A model generated the notes under the pieces. That model did no database searches. It saw nothing but the letters and a program-made list of their open reading frames with translations, and was not told the origin of the DNA. From contig CM022666.1 in NCBI GenBank assembly GCA_012295275.1, positions 4,556,387 to 4,620,386 on the forward strand: 64,000 nucleotides of DNA, written 5' to 3'. The translations under genes and the position numbers were made by a program. This DNA is from Chrysomallon squamiferum (lineage: Eukaryota > Mollusca > Gastropoda > Neomphalida > Peltospiridae). Positions 1 to 13,732 of the stretch are shown piece by piece (the stretch's first letter is position 1; each line of letters begins with the position of its first letter).

Positions 1-158
1 CAGAGTCCTTTAAGTACTACAGTAATAAAATGTTTTATTATTCTGTTCAGAAACTATTTTACATTTAACAAACTTATTCATATTCTGTTCAGAAAATATT
101 TTACATTTAACAAACTTAGTTATATTCTTATCAAACAAATTTTATTTGCTGTCAATTA

Positions 159-167
<9 letters not shown>

Positions 168-227
<60 letters not shown>

Positions 228-230
228 TCT
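168..230. repeat. (CT)n then (CA)n microsatellite
   Basis: A run of CT dinucleotides passes directly into CA dinucleotides. It lies in the first intron of the minus-strand gene that starts at 719. No coding content is visible in 1-488 apart from this repeat and a poly-T run near 369-390. Confidence 0.95.
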
Positions 231-488
231 TATAAAACCAAATGTCAAAGAAAAACATCTTAATTGCATTTCTGTGCACGTGCAATATGGTTTTTTACTG
301 AAGCACGTGCAGTAAAATCACTGTTAAATAACAGATTCAGAATTCCACCTGCAAAATATTATTTATTATTTTTTTTTTTTTTTTTTTTTTCCTAACGGTC
401 TCCGAGATGCACGTGCATCGAAACATTTACGACACACACACAATTCAACTGCGAGCTTCTCTTAAACTTTTAAACACAAAACATTTAC

Positions 489-719
489 CTTTAATTCTTG
501 CACAATATCCAAATACACAGGCACGTCGCTGTGCGGCAGCTGCAAAACCTTACTGAAAACACGCAAATCCGACGTCATCGAATTTCCGAAAACATTCTGC
601 GGGATACTATCCAAAGGCTGTGGGCTGGTATCCAAAAAGTCGGTGGCACGCGTGAATCTTGTCACCCAGAGAATCAGAAAGACTTGAACAAAACACCATT
701 TCACCGACGGCTGCTTCAT
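489..719 (-). CDS. First coding exon of an unidentified secreted or membrane protein (partial)
   Basis: On the minus strand an ATG at 719-717 opens 77 codons ending at a splice donor (GTAAAT, reverse complement of 481-488), in phase 0. The first 25 or so residues form a signal peptide: basic start, hydrophobic core FVQVFLILWV, probable cleavage after TRA. The mature N-terminus (TDFLDTSPQPLDSIP...) has no recognisable domain. The remaining exons must lie left of position 1, so the protein class cannot be told. The gene runs divergently from the large plus-strand gene beginning at 3992, and the two may share the intervening promoter region. The reading frame continues only a few codons past the donor, which supports the splice. 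Confidence 0.6.
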
Positions 720-1618
720 GATTAATTAATTTACGTTAGCAAAAAAAACAAAAACAACTCGTGTCTTTAGATTATTATTAAACCACAGCAGTTGATTTAA
801 CTTCATAAATTTGCAGCGACGAAAAGGTACATCGTACGACAGGTACCCCCACAAGCATAAACTAACCGCAGCTATTACAAGTGTTTTCGATATGCGACCC
901 GATACAGTACATTTGGCTGTTGGGTTAAGTGAACACACTCCCGTTTGTCAACGATATTTTGTAATAGTTTTTCTTTTTAATAAGACGTCAAATTCTAATC
1001 AAACCAGATTCAGTATAACTATTTCCTACCCTGGTTAATGTTTTTATAACGCTCAAAGGACCGTTTTGTTTGTTACACACGGTAAGATATTGCTACGTTT
1101 GCGATAACGTAAGTTTGACATGTGCGGAGGGAGTGAGGACGGAGTAAGGGAACAGCCGGGTGCCCTCGCTTTCCATTGCGTTACTTATTAGGTGCGTTTA
1201 GGAATTTCTGCCAAAAACGAAGGCTGCAGTTCGCAAATCGTTATCGTGAACGGATATGTCAATGGCGGAATTACCACTAACTTCAGCACCTTATTTTCAG
1301 TTCGAATCATTTACTTCGTCTTAGCGAAGTTAAAGGTAAGAATTATCGTCTGCTCCGTTGCTTCTTTTTTTTTTTTTTTTTTCTACTTTGGGTCATGGCA
1401 CGTTCTGCCTGTCAAATATACTGCGTGCTGTGTATGTTGACGTTGGGAGACAAAAACAAAAAAAAAGCGCTGTGTAATATGGAAGTTTATCTGTCTGTTA
1501 TTCATAAGCAATCAGAAGTATCGAATATCAGGCGATAAATAAAGGACCATTGAATACGAAGACGTTATTGTATTGCTGTTATCACTTTTAAAGATGTCCC
1601 AGCTGAAAGACATTTCAG
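720..1618. promoter_or_regulatory. Probable divergent promoter / 5' UTR region
   Basis: This is the less AT-rich stretch between two divergent genes. CpG dinucleotides are clearly commoner around 1050-1340 than elsewhere in the window. Two good donor-like sites (GTAAGA at 1337, GTAGAT at 1619) could end non-coding first exons of the plus-strand gene, whose first coding exon has an acceptor AG at 3939-3940. A short upstream ATG at 1594 would be read into the 3941 exon and stop before the main ATG. The exact transcription start is not decidable from sequence. Confidence 0.3.
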
Positions 1619-1789
1619 GTAGATTTTGTGTTTTAAATTCCTCTAATTAGTTATAAAATAATTTGTTTGTGTATTTTATTAAATATAATTATCGTTACAA
1701 CGTTTTTCAAGAAATGTTAAAGGTTTTGTCATTAATCATTATCACTGTTTTTGTTCTATAATAGAGTGACATGTACGTAATAGTTTATA

Positions 1790-2515
1790 TGACATGGTAC
1801 CATGCATTTACCAGTAATGCAGTACTGTACCAGATATAAAATTATTTATCATAATACAATTTATATGTCACAGTACCATGTATATATCAGTTATTTGACA
1901 TTGTACCATATGTATAGCAGTTATATGATATGTACCATGTATATATATATATGACATTGTACCATATATATACCGGTTATATGTGCATTTATATACAACT
2001 TATATGACACTGTATCATGTATTTGCAAATAATATATAACACAGGTTCACATAGTTATGTGTCATAGTATTTGCAGTTATATCACATTGTATGATGTACC
2101 ATTTATATGACATTGTACCATGTAAATACCAGTCAGATGACACATTACCATAAATATACAAATTATATGACACTGTGAAATAAACAAACCAGATATATGA
2201 CATAATATGACAGTTATGTGACACAGTTATGATGTCATGTATAGACTAGATTTAGGACATAGTGCCATATAGATACAAGCCATATGATATACATACAAGC
2301 TATGTGAAATAGTACCATGTATATATGAATTACATGACAAAATATCATGTATATATTCATTTATGACATAGTCCAGTATGTGTATCAGTTATATCATATA
2401 GTACCATGTATATATTAGTTTGATGAGTACCATGTCTATGTATATATCAGCTGTATGGCACAGTATTGTGAATGTCAATCATATCATACAGCATAATATA
2501 TACCCACTGATTTTA
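1790..2515. repeat. Degenerate minisatellite, unit about 33-36 bp
   Basis: Imperfect copies of a unit with core TGACATTGTACCATGTATAT recur about twenty times with point changes and small gaps. It lies in the presumed 5' UTR intron. From 2516 to 3545 I see only AT-rich sequence with short ATT and A runs. Confidence 0.8.
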
Positions 2516-3545
2516 ATGTCACATGGCTGATAAGTTTATGCAGTAAATCTTCAAAAGGTAAATCTGATTGTAATAATTTATGGTTCGTGACGACAAACTT
2601 AATGTTATATAAATTCAGATTAGATTTCTAGTGAGCTGAATTAATATAGTGACTGTTTTATTTTCTAAATACAGAGAAATTAAATTAGCAACTGTCTGTC
2701 AAAGTTAAATGGTTTCTGTTAGATATTCTTAACAAAGAAAGACAATGACTAACAAAATAAATAAATATGTAAATCACAATAACAATAATACTAATATTAA
2801 AATATTTTAAATTAAATTATTATTATTATTATTATTATTATATTTACAAAAACAAATGGTAACATGGTTAGTTGTGGGAATTAATTTGGTGAACTGCAGC
2901 CTTTATTTGTACTAACTTTTTTTTTATCATATTCATACCTTCTGTTCTTTAATGTTATCAAATGCATTTAAAAGGAAAAAAAAAAAAAAAAGAGAATAGA
3001 AATAAATAGAAAAGAAACAAAAATGGTAACATTATTATCTTTGGGAATTAATTAGCAGAAGTGCACCCCTTATCACAAAAATAATCCTTTACTTATTGCA
3101 GTAAGCATGCAGATTCTGGGAATTTATTTAATATAAATAAGATTACCTGTAATTACCTGTCTCAGATTGTCACCTGGACCCCCCCATAGAGCTTTTAGAT
3201 CTGCAGGTAGTAAACTCATGAATTACCTGGAATACACAGACACATTGGTAACTGAGTTAAATCAAGGGCAAGAACTAATACAGAGTTTCCATTGTTTGGA
3301 CATTTTGTCGACAAGGACAGTAACATTAATATTTATAAAGCCTGTTTATCCTCTGTGTATCCTAATGTGATTATAAACATTATGACAGTATGATTTATAC
3401 ACAGGGCAGGCACTGAGGCAATGAATAATAACCTTAAAAAAAACACAACAACAAAAAAAGGAACAAAAAAATTATAATAATAAAAAACAAGAACAAAAAA
3501 ATAAAAATAAAATAAATAATTAAATATGTTAAAATATGTATATCT

Positions 3546-3690
<145 letters not shown>

Positions 3691-3991
3691 TATATGAGTA
3701 GTAACTATTACCGCTAGAAATATTCAAATTTTAATATGAAAATATGCTGCTAAATAAAAACAAATATAAAAATGTGTTTATTCTAAATACCATTTATCAG
3801 AAGTTTTTGATATCCAAAAGCAAAACAGAACATGAAGAAGTATTCTATATGATCTGGCAACAATGAACCAATGTTAGACACTGGATTATTCATCAGATTA
3901 TGTTTTTTGACTAATTTTATTTTATTAATGTAATTTTCAGATGACCGACCCACACTTTGTGTTGCAAGGAATATGAAGCAGTGACAGAAAC

Positions 3992-4150
3992 ATGAACTGC
4001 AGGTTATTTTGGATAGGACTTATTCTTCTGCTTGTTCAGAACTGTCATGGAAACCAAGGGCCAGCATCTCATCTGTTGCTACTGGATACACTTCCTGATG
4101 GGATTTCCTCCAGTTGGGGAGCACCGTTGGTTATCAGAACAAATTATACT
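3992..4150 (+). CDS. Coding exon 1: signal peptide and N-terminus
   Basis: The acceptor at 3939-3940 opens an exon with a 51-nt 5' UTR and ATG at 3992. The first 20 residues (core [10 protein letters not shown], cleavage probably after CHG) are a signal peptide. The rest is a short extracellular start ending in an NYT sequon at the donor (GTAAGT, 4151). Length 159 nt, phase 0. An upstream in-frame TGA just before the ATG supports this start. Confidence 0.75.
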
Positions 4151-4295
4151 GTAAGTAAAATTAAATTTAAAAAAAAAAAAAAAATGTTCTTTATTTTAGA
4201 TGCTGATTAAATAATAATAATAATAATAATAATGTTTAAATTTGTAATCTATGGAAAATAGTTAAAATTAGATTTTTCTGATAAATTGAAAAATA

Positions 4296-4328
<33 letters not shown>

Positions 4329-6636
4329 TCTGTTACTACTACTATTGCTGCTACTACTACTACCACCACCATGACCACCATGGCAACCAAAACTATTACT
4401 ACTACTTCTATTACCATACTATTCTATTACTGTCATTACTTAGCAGTAGTAATAATAGTAGTACCAATAGCAGTGTATATGTATGTATGTATGTATATAT
4501 GTATGTATTTTATTTTAAAATGAAAAGATATTAAAATGTCACCACTATTAACAATTTTAACAACAATTAACAGCCTAATATCATTATTTATAACACTTTT
4601 ATTCATTTATATAACCCTTCTTCAGAGACAAAGTGCCCATTAAAATTTTCTCCTTGTTCAATCTGATACTATGTCACCTGTCAGATTTAAATTATTTATA
4701 AGCTGACAGTGCCCCTTTAAATTGTTGTTTAGTTAGCTTCATTTTGGCATAAGCTGATAAACACCCTTCAAGTTTCTGGTAACTAATATACAGGCAATGT
4801 TTCTTAGAAAATATTTAGTTTTATCAGTCAAAATATAGTAGTGAAGAGAGTGCTGCTTTAAGAATTGTTTTGTTTTTTCAGTTTGATGTTGTTTTGAAGC
4901 TAAGATAATCCATTTAAATTTTAAATTTCATATTTATTTACTTGGCATTAGTTATAAGCTATTAGTGTCCTTTTTAAATGTCATTTATTATCTTCAGTTT
5001 TAACTAGAAACTGATACTACCCTATACATTTCTTGTTTATCTGTTTGAATTTATATTTTCCATTCATTATCTTGATTGTAACTAAAAACATATAGCGCCC
5101 CTTTAAATTTCTGGTTCACCAGTTCCATTTTAAAAGATTTCATTTATTATCTTGATTTGTAATTAAAAACTGTTAGTGATTCTTTAAACTTCTAGTTCAC
5201 CAGTTTAAATAAAAACTGTTCGTTTGTGATCTTGATTTTAGTTACAATCTGACAGTGGCCCTTTAAATTTCTGGTCTGTTGACTTGAATGTTTTTTTCAT
5301 GGATACTGAATATGCACTTGTCACCAAGGTGGTAATCTTTGGGGGTTTTATCTAGGTAATGATAGGGTCTGCAAAAAAAAAAAGATGAAATGAAATGGGA
5401 AGTGATGCATGGAAGAATCCCATGGAAAGAAAATTATGTTATTTTGTGTTATGGACTGGGATGAGCAATGAACATAAAGACTTTGATTTTATTCTGTGTG
5501 TGTGTGTGTGTGTGTGTGTTGTGTGTGTTTTTCAAGGTATAGTTTTATGTGTGTGTATATTTGAGTTTGTGTTTGTATATATATATATATATATAAGTTA
5601 GTGTGTCTATATATATGTTAGTGTGTCAGTGTATATGAGTTAGAGTGTATATGAGTTTGTGTTTATAGTTATATATATATATGAGCTGGTGTCTATGTAT
5701 ATGAGTTTGTATATGTGTGAGTTTCTGTGTATATGTATGTGAGTTAGTGTGTCTATGTATATGAGTTTATGTGTGTATATATATGAGTTTATGTGTGTAT
5801 ATATATGAGTTTGAGTGAATATGTATATACGTGTGTGTTTATGCATATTTATATCTGTACATGGCTAGTTTTGTTTGTGTGTGCATATCTGTATCTTTGT
5901 ATATATTTATATGTGTGTACATATTGTATGTATGTGTATGTATGTCTGTATGTATTTGAGTGTGTGTATATTAATGTGTATATGTGTATATCTATATACA
6001 ATATGTGAATGTGTGTGTGTGTGTGTAGTTTATATGTATATGTGTGTGTATGCATGTTTGTATGTATATGTGTGTGTGTGTTTATTTTTACATATGTATG
6101 TGTGTCATTATTTATGAAAGAAATGTATACACATATGCTTGTGTAAACTTATTCATTTACAAATCTGTGTCAGTCTGTCTCTTTATCTGTTATTTATGTC
6201 TGTTGCATATCCATCCATCCATACATCTTAACTGTTTTCTTCATTTCAAAACATAATCCATGAAAATGGCTAACAAATTTCTGGGGCTTTTGCAAACAAA
6301 TTCCTATTCTTCCATACATATTTAACATCAACACTACACAACAATGCAGTACTCAGCTTTAATCACAAGTACAAATCTAAAATCTTGTCTTCGTGGCAGA
6401 CAGTGAACAAGGGAACAAAGCTTGTACAAATGGTTGCCGTTTGCTCTGTGCATTTTTCTACCAATCCCATAATCCTTTATGTTTGTAAGGGATCATGGGA
6501 TACATGCTGGACACACTTTTTTGGTTGGGGAAAGGTGAATTCCAAACATCTTCACTTGATCAAATCCATGGTGTTTTTTTATTTTTTATTACTGGATAAA
6601 AAATATAAATTTTTTGAAATGTTTTTATTTATTTAT

Positions 6637-6673
<37 letters not shown>

Positions 6674-6753
6674 TAATAATAATAACAATAACAATAACAG
6701 TAAACAGCAATGCTTCAGTCAGCTTTTATCATAAACACAAATTATTATTATTA

Positions 6754-6788
<35 letters not shown>

Positions 6789-8701
6789 TATTTATTTATT
6801 CATTTATAATTGTTGTTGTTGTTAATCATGAATATATGAGACAGAGATATGAGGGTGCAATGGCTCCTTTGCTATTCTGATATTAGAAATAATCACTGTT
6901 TCTTGTGCAGGTCTGGACAATGGAACATGCTGTTGGTTATCACTCGTATGTCACACTAACATTAAAAACACTGAGAATCTGTCTTTTGTAAAACTGAGAA
7001 GAATGGCAAAAATGCACTTGTCAGCTATTTCAGTGAACATTTAAAAAACAACTGTACAATCTTATTTTTTGTTATTTGTGCTTTCTTCTGCATTGTCAAG
7101 AAAATATTTATTTTACAAAACTGTTAACTTAATTGAGGAAGATCAGTACTCCTTATTATTCCTTCTAGAACATTTCCCATGCTTGCAACTGCTCCATTTG
7201 TTGTTTTTAAAAGTATGTGCTTTCCTGTCAATGAGAAGGTAGATACAGAATATCTCTTTCTGCTAACCAGAAAAAGAGCAACCATCCTATTATGGCAAAC
7301 TCTTGCTTTCTTCTTTCATTTTCTCTGTGACTATTAACAATGTGTATTACATACATAGAAAGAAAGATTAAAAAATATGTTGTGTTGTTAAACAAAAAAA
7401 AAGATCATTCCTTCTCAGGTTTTGAAATATCAGTTAGAGTTTCTTTAAAACACATCATGATTTAAAATCTATGTCTTATGTTGATATTATAAACTATCAT
7501 TATAATCACCTGATATTAGCATGCAGGTAATATTTTCTGTAAAACATATCTGTAATAAGGGTAATTCTTATATTAATCAAAAAGAGAAATTGTAACTGAA
7601 ATATTTGATAAACATCAAGTATTTTCTAAAAACAAGTTTATATTAAGGGTAATCCCTATGTTGATATGATTAAGTATTATTATAATCACTTGATAAACTA
7701 AATATTATCTAAAAAAAGGAGGTGTCAAGGAGAGATACTTTTGTAATTGCTTAACAAGTAGATTGATAACATTTTCTGAAAACAAGTCTGTATTAAATAT
7801 GAGAGAGATTGATATTATTTTCAAAAAACAAATCTATATTAAATATGAGATACATTTTCATAATTATTTAACCAGCAAGACTGATAGCATTTTCTAAAAA
7901 CAAGTCTTTATTAAAGTCAAGCTCAATACAAATACGAGAAGTATTTATATAATTACTTATTCATATTTTTCTGTAAGCTGCTCACTATTTAAAAGTTGTT
8001 TTACAGCTCTAATTTTACACAGACAAAGCTAACTCCTAGTGTGCAAGCAGAGGGAACACTGATAAATTTTTGAGATAAGATTTTCTATAAGAGAAGTCAT
8101 GGTTTATGGTCCTGGTCATGTACCGATTGTGTTCTCTAACTCTGTTTGTCTCTTCTCTTGGCAAGACAAGTTAAGTGCTCTTCAGTTGGGCTGTTGTGGG
8201 TTCAAATCCTGAGTTAATTCGCTGGAATAGTAATGAGTACAGGCAAACACGTGAATAAGGTGAGGAACTGAAATGACATCAGATTAAATGGGACGGTCAA
8301 TAAATCGTTAAAGTTTTGGCAAATATTTATACTAGATTATAGTGGCAGGTTAGAGAGTGAGTGAGTCAGTGAGAGATAGAGAGACAGAAAGAGATAGAGA
8401 GACAGAAATAGAGCAGGGAAATAAAGAGAGGAAGACACACATAGAGAGATATGGAGGGAGAGGGGGAGGGAGGTATAGGGAAAGAAAATATACAGAGAAA
8501 AATGGAGAGAGAGATATAAAAGACAGAAAGAAAAAAGTGACTTAGAGTAGGAGAATTTGTGAGAAAGAGAGAATGAAGGAAGAACAAATGTATTTAATCC
8601 CACTGTCAATACATTTTGTATGATGTCTCACACACACACACACACACACGCACACACACACACTTTTTAATATGTGTGTGTGTGTATCTTTATATATGTG
8701 T

Positions 8702-8739
<38 letters not shown>

Positions 8740-9737
8740 TTAAAGATAACCCATCACTGCCATGTGATTGACTGTTTTTTGATTAGCAGAAAGGAATCTT
8801 TCATATCTACCTTCCCATAAACATGGAAGCACATACCACAGCACATGATTTACTACTAGTGAGGCATCTTCCTTTCTTCACTCCTACCTTCCATTTGTTT
8901 ATTTCTTCCTTCTGTCTTATTTTTAATTCATCCATACATCCTTCATTTCTTCTTTGTATCATCTAGCCATCATTTGTTTCTTTCATCTGCATTTCTTTTA
9001 CTCATTCTTCTGTCTTTTCTTTCCTTCGTCACCTTTATTTCTTTCATATTTTATCTTTTAACAATACATTCATTCTTCTTTTCATCCTAAATCCATTTTT
9101 ATTTTTGTCCATTTTTGTCTTTATTTATTTACACCTTCTTCACTCACACACTACATTCTTCATTCTGTAATTCTTATTTATTTTCTTATTTATTTATCTT
9201 TTTATTTATTTATTTGTTTACTTACTTATTTACTTATTCATTTTCTTACTTCCTTATTTACTTATTTATTTACTTATTTATTTACTTATTTTTTATTTAT
9301 TTATTTATTTACTTACTTACTTATTTATTTTCTTACTTCCTTATTTACTTATTTATTTATTTATTTACTTACTTATTTCTTTACTTATTTATTTATTTAC
9401 TTACTTATTTATTTACTTATTGTTTTATTTATTTATTTTCTTATTTATATAGTTATTTGTTTACTTACTTATTTATTTATTTTTTTATTTATTATGTATT
9501 TATTTATTTACTTATTTACTTATTTATTTTATTTTTTTATTTTCTTATTTATATATTTAGTTACTTATTTACTTATTTTTTTATTTATTTATTATTTATT
9601 TACTTATTTACTTATTTATTTTATTTATTTATTTTCTTACTTATTTACCTACAAATGTATTTACTTACTGATTTACTTATTTACTTACATACTTACTTAC
9701 TAACATATTTACTTACTTACTTACTTACTTACTAACA

Positions 9738-9777
<40 letters not shown>

Positions 9778-10547
9778 AACATATTTACTTACCTACTTGC
9801 AGGGAGCAGTGTTTCTGCAGCACTCGGATCAGCTGAAGGTGGTTGTGAATATTTCTGCTCCAACTCTAAAAGAAGCGTACACAGTGCAAGCAGACCTGAT
9901 AAACCACGACAACACACTTTTACTACAAGTGGTAAGTACACACAAGTTACTCTTTTTTAATTCTTTTCTTATCTTCAGAGTTATCACTTACGAGTTTAAT
10001 TCGTTCCAAACTAATATCTCAATTTGCTCGTATATAAAATCAATTTTCCTAACTGAAATTAATTAAAATACCATTAATCTGTTCCAGCCCCCCAAAAACC
10101 ATCCCAGTTTTTTAATTTTTTTTTTTTTTTTGTAACATGATTTTAAATAAGAAAAATGTATTTATAAATGACAAATATTGTATAAAAAAAAAAAAAAAAA
10201 AAGAATGTAAAGAAATAAATTAGTTTTGTAAAGTGTATTTTTCTTGGAGATCAGACAAATTATATTAACTCCTTTGGCTGGAGTTACAGTCTTTATCGAC
10301 TCCTTCTGCTTCAGTATGGTACATATCTTAGAAGTACTACGCTCGTACTGTCTAGCCAAGTCAACTACATGCACACCTCACTTATGTTTTTATATGATTT
10401 CATGCTTTAATTCAATGGACATCATCAGCTTCTTCTTCTCAGCACATTCCTTTGCACTTGCTTTCTTAGGATCCATGGCAAGATCATTGTTGTTGTTATT
10501 ATTATTATTATTATTATTTTATTTATTTATTTATTTATTTATTTAGT

Positions 10548-10578
<31 letters not shown>

Positions 10579-10659
10579 TTTGTTTGTTTGTTTGTTTGTT
10601 TGTTTGTTTGTTTGTTTATTTATTTATGTATTTGTTTATTTATTTATTTATTGATATAT

Positions 10660-10738
<79 letters not shown>

Positions 10739-11117
10739 TTTGTTTTCCAGTATGAAAAACCACCATCAAGCCCAGCCATCATTGGCCTCAGATGGCTTCT
10801 CATCGGCATCGCCGTAGCGACGCTGCTGGTGATGCTGTGCGCCATGCTGTACGGCGTGTACTGGTACAAGTCGAAGAGGTCGTTCTACGACCTCGCTGAG
10901 AGGAAGAGCTGTGCCAGCAGCAGCCAGCACGGCCTCTACAGGTCACGCAACAGCATGCACCTCGCCGTGCAGCATGGCGACCTCGTCATGATGCCGGATC
11001 GCGAGGAGGCAGACAACATCCACAATGATGACACCCTCAAGCAAGTGCCCGAGATGCTGGAAGAGGAAGAGGCTGAAGCTTTGGAAATGGTGGGTGGATT
11101 TTAATACAGAATATATT

Positions 11118-11149
<32 letters not shown>

Positions 11150-13287
11150 CTTTCTTTTATGATAATTGAAGAATAAAAAGATCCCTTGCTGTTGGTAGGA
11201 GTAACCCACAATATTATCTGTTAGTATTTATTGAATTATATTCTTTATGGGAAATGAACTACATTTTTGCTTTAGCAGCAGCAGATGTTTTGTATATACC
11301 CACCTGTAAACAGAAACGTATAAAAAGAACTTTAGTCAAGATAGAACACACACACACAGCTTTTTATAAACTTAATCTCTAGGGCACCATCTAGAACAGG
11401 AAATAACCAAAATGGATGAAAACAATAAGTGATTGCAAAGAACAAAATAATTTATTTTTGTTATCAGTACAAGTCAATATATTTATTATGAATCGATCAT
11501 TTTTAATTTTTAAATTTTATTACGAATCAATCATTTTTATTTTTAAAATTTTTATTACGAATCAATCATTTTTATTTTTAAAATTTATTACGAATCAATC
11601 ATTTTTATTTTTAAAATTATTTTATTACGAATCAGTCATTTTTATTTTTAAAATTTTATTACGAATCAATCATTTATATTTTATGACTTTATTACGAATC
11701 TGTTATTATTATTATTTAAAATTTTTTATCAGGAGGAGCTGAAGTACAAGACGGCTAAAAAAGACGTGAACGAAGAATCGGGGAACGACGTGCCAAGCAT
11801 GAACGACAAGAACCTGATGAAAAGCCGTTGCCACTCCCACATGAAGACGGTGCACAAGGACATGCTGCGACAAGACGGAGGAGGAGGCGGCAAGAAGACG
11901 AAGCCTCGACACCGTGTCATGGCGAACGGCACCTACAACACCGTCATGGAGTACCCGGGCGAATCGGACAACGATTCCTTCGAGAGTGGGCGAGAAGACA
12001 ACAGCGACGAGGATAACAACGATGACAGTGAGGTGGACGCGCAGCAACCCACCACCGCCGTGATGACGACGATGATGATGATGTCCCCGTTGTCGACTTT
12101 CTGTCCCGTTGAAAAAGAGCATCTGACGTTTCACCCTAATGGCGTCCCTAGGAAGGACAGCTTTGAGTTGTGTTCTCCTCATCTGGAAACTCCAAGCAAA
12201 GAACTGAAGACTTTTACCAGAATCGAAGACTCGTCCAGGTCGGAGTTCAACAAACAAGAGCAGACAACTCAGCTAGACGACGCCAGCGACGATAAGAGTT
12301 ACTCCCCCTTCCTGGTGCAGGCCGATGTTCACCCGGTTGGTCCTGCATCGGAAATAATGGATAAACTTTCGCCGGACAGGACAAAAAGTCTACAGCAAGG
12401 GGAGTCGTCGGGCTATCCGGGTCCCAGTCCTTCGAACAACGGTAAAACGTCGACCAGGAAAGTTGCATTTCAGGATGAAACTGAGTGCGAGGATTCTAAG
12501 TCAGTGGGCGAGGCGCTGGAGATGTTCGAGGAGGTTTCTCGTAAGTACGAGCTGGGCAGTCGTCTGGAGGCAATCAGAGAAAGCGTTGGTGAGGACTCCA
12601 TCGATGGCCACAGCATCGTCAGTGACGGTGCGTATTCCCACTCCATCTACGGGAGCAGCGAGATATTCGACACCAACACCAGACCGCACGTCTACTTTGA
12701 CATCAACGATTCTGATCTGGAGCTGCCGCCCGATAACGACGATGTTCTGTCAGAGTGCGGGATACCCAGCCCTTTACCCCTGTCCCTGATGAAGCCAAAC
12801 AAACAGGGCAACACCCAACCGCCGCCCAAAGACGCCCCCTGGCCACAAGAGAAACCAACAGTCAGCCCAGCCCCTGTTGTCAAGGCAACCTTTTCGAACA
12901 GTTCGGGACCCCTTCTCAGCACATTTGGCGTTTACGCCCCTCAGCCTTACGTCAGTGACAAATGTACAAAACAGACTGAGCAGCCAGCTAACCAGACCGG
13001 TCAGAAACAGAACCACTCTTCAAATTCCAGTGTCAGAAAGGTTTCTCCCCCCTTGCCCCCTCCTCCCGAGGAGTTCAGACAGGTGGCTGATACGGATTCG
13101 TCCTTTGACTTCCCTCCTCCCCCACAGGTGTTTTCAAAAGCAGGGGGAGAGTACGTTGAGTTTGAGAAAAATGCTACAAAGAATGGGCCTGTTCAAGAGA
13201 CGAAGATGATGGGGCCAAAGCTTCCTGGAAGAGGTTACCTCACAGGTTCAAAGTAGTAAGTTGTGTCTGTCAGTCCATATGTCAGTT

Positions 13288-13322
<35 letters not shown>

Positions 13323-13679
13323 ATGTATGTATGTATGTATGTATGTATGTATGTATGTATGTATGTATGTATGTATGTATGTATGTATGTATGTATGTAT
13401 GTACGTACGTACGTACGTACGTATGAATGAATGTATGTATGTATGTATATGTTTCTATGGATATGTATGCATATATATATCTATGTTTATATGTATATAT
13501 ATATACATATGTGTGTGTGTGTATGTATATATCAGTTTATATGTATGTATATATGTATATTGTGTGTATGTGTGTGCATGCATGTGTGAAATTCATATAT
13601 ATGTGTGTGTTTGTAGTATGTATGTATAACTATGTATGTGTGTATGTATGTATTTATCTGTGTATACCTATGTAGTATC

Positions 13680-13732
<53 letters not shown>

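Noticed and set aside
3167-3370. Short frame before the first coding exon
   Set aside because: No ATG start, no conserved sequence, lies in the presumed 5' UTR intron.
9115-9735. Long Tyr/Leu/Phe-rich open frame of about 206 codons
   Set aside because: It is the translation of a TTTA/CTTA array without codon bias or an initiation context. The same applies to long frames at 3434-3727, 19230-19664, 32342-33520, 34026-34544 and 35673-36403.
13254-13256. TAG as the genuine end of a gene spanning 3992-13256
   Set aside because: It overlaps a consensus GTAAGT donor. Splicing to 13848 restores a Tyr codon, the next segment has no ATG of its own, and the membrane topology then alternates correctly. 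I keep it only as a possible retained-intron isoform.
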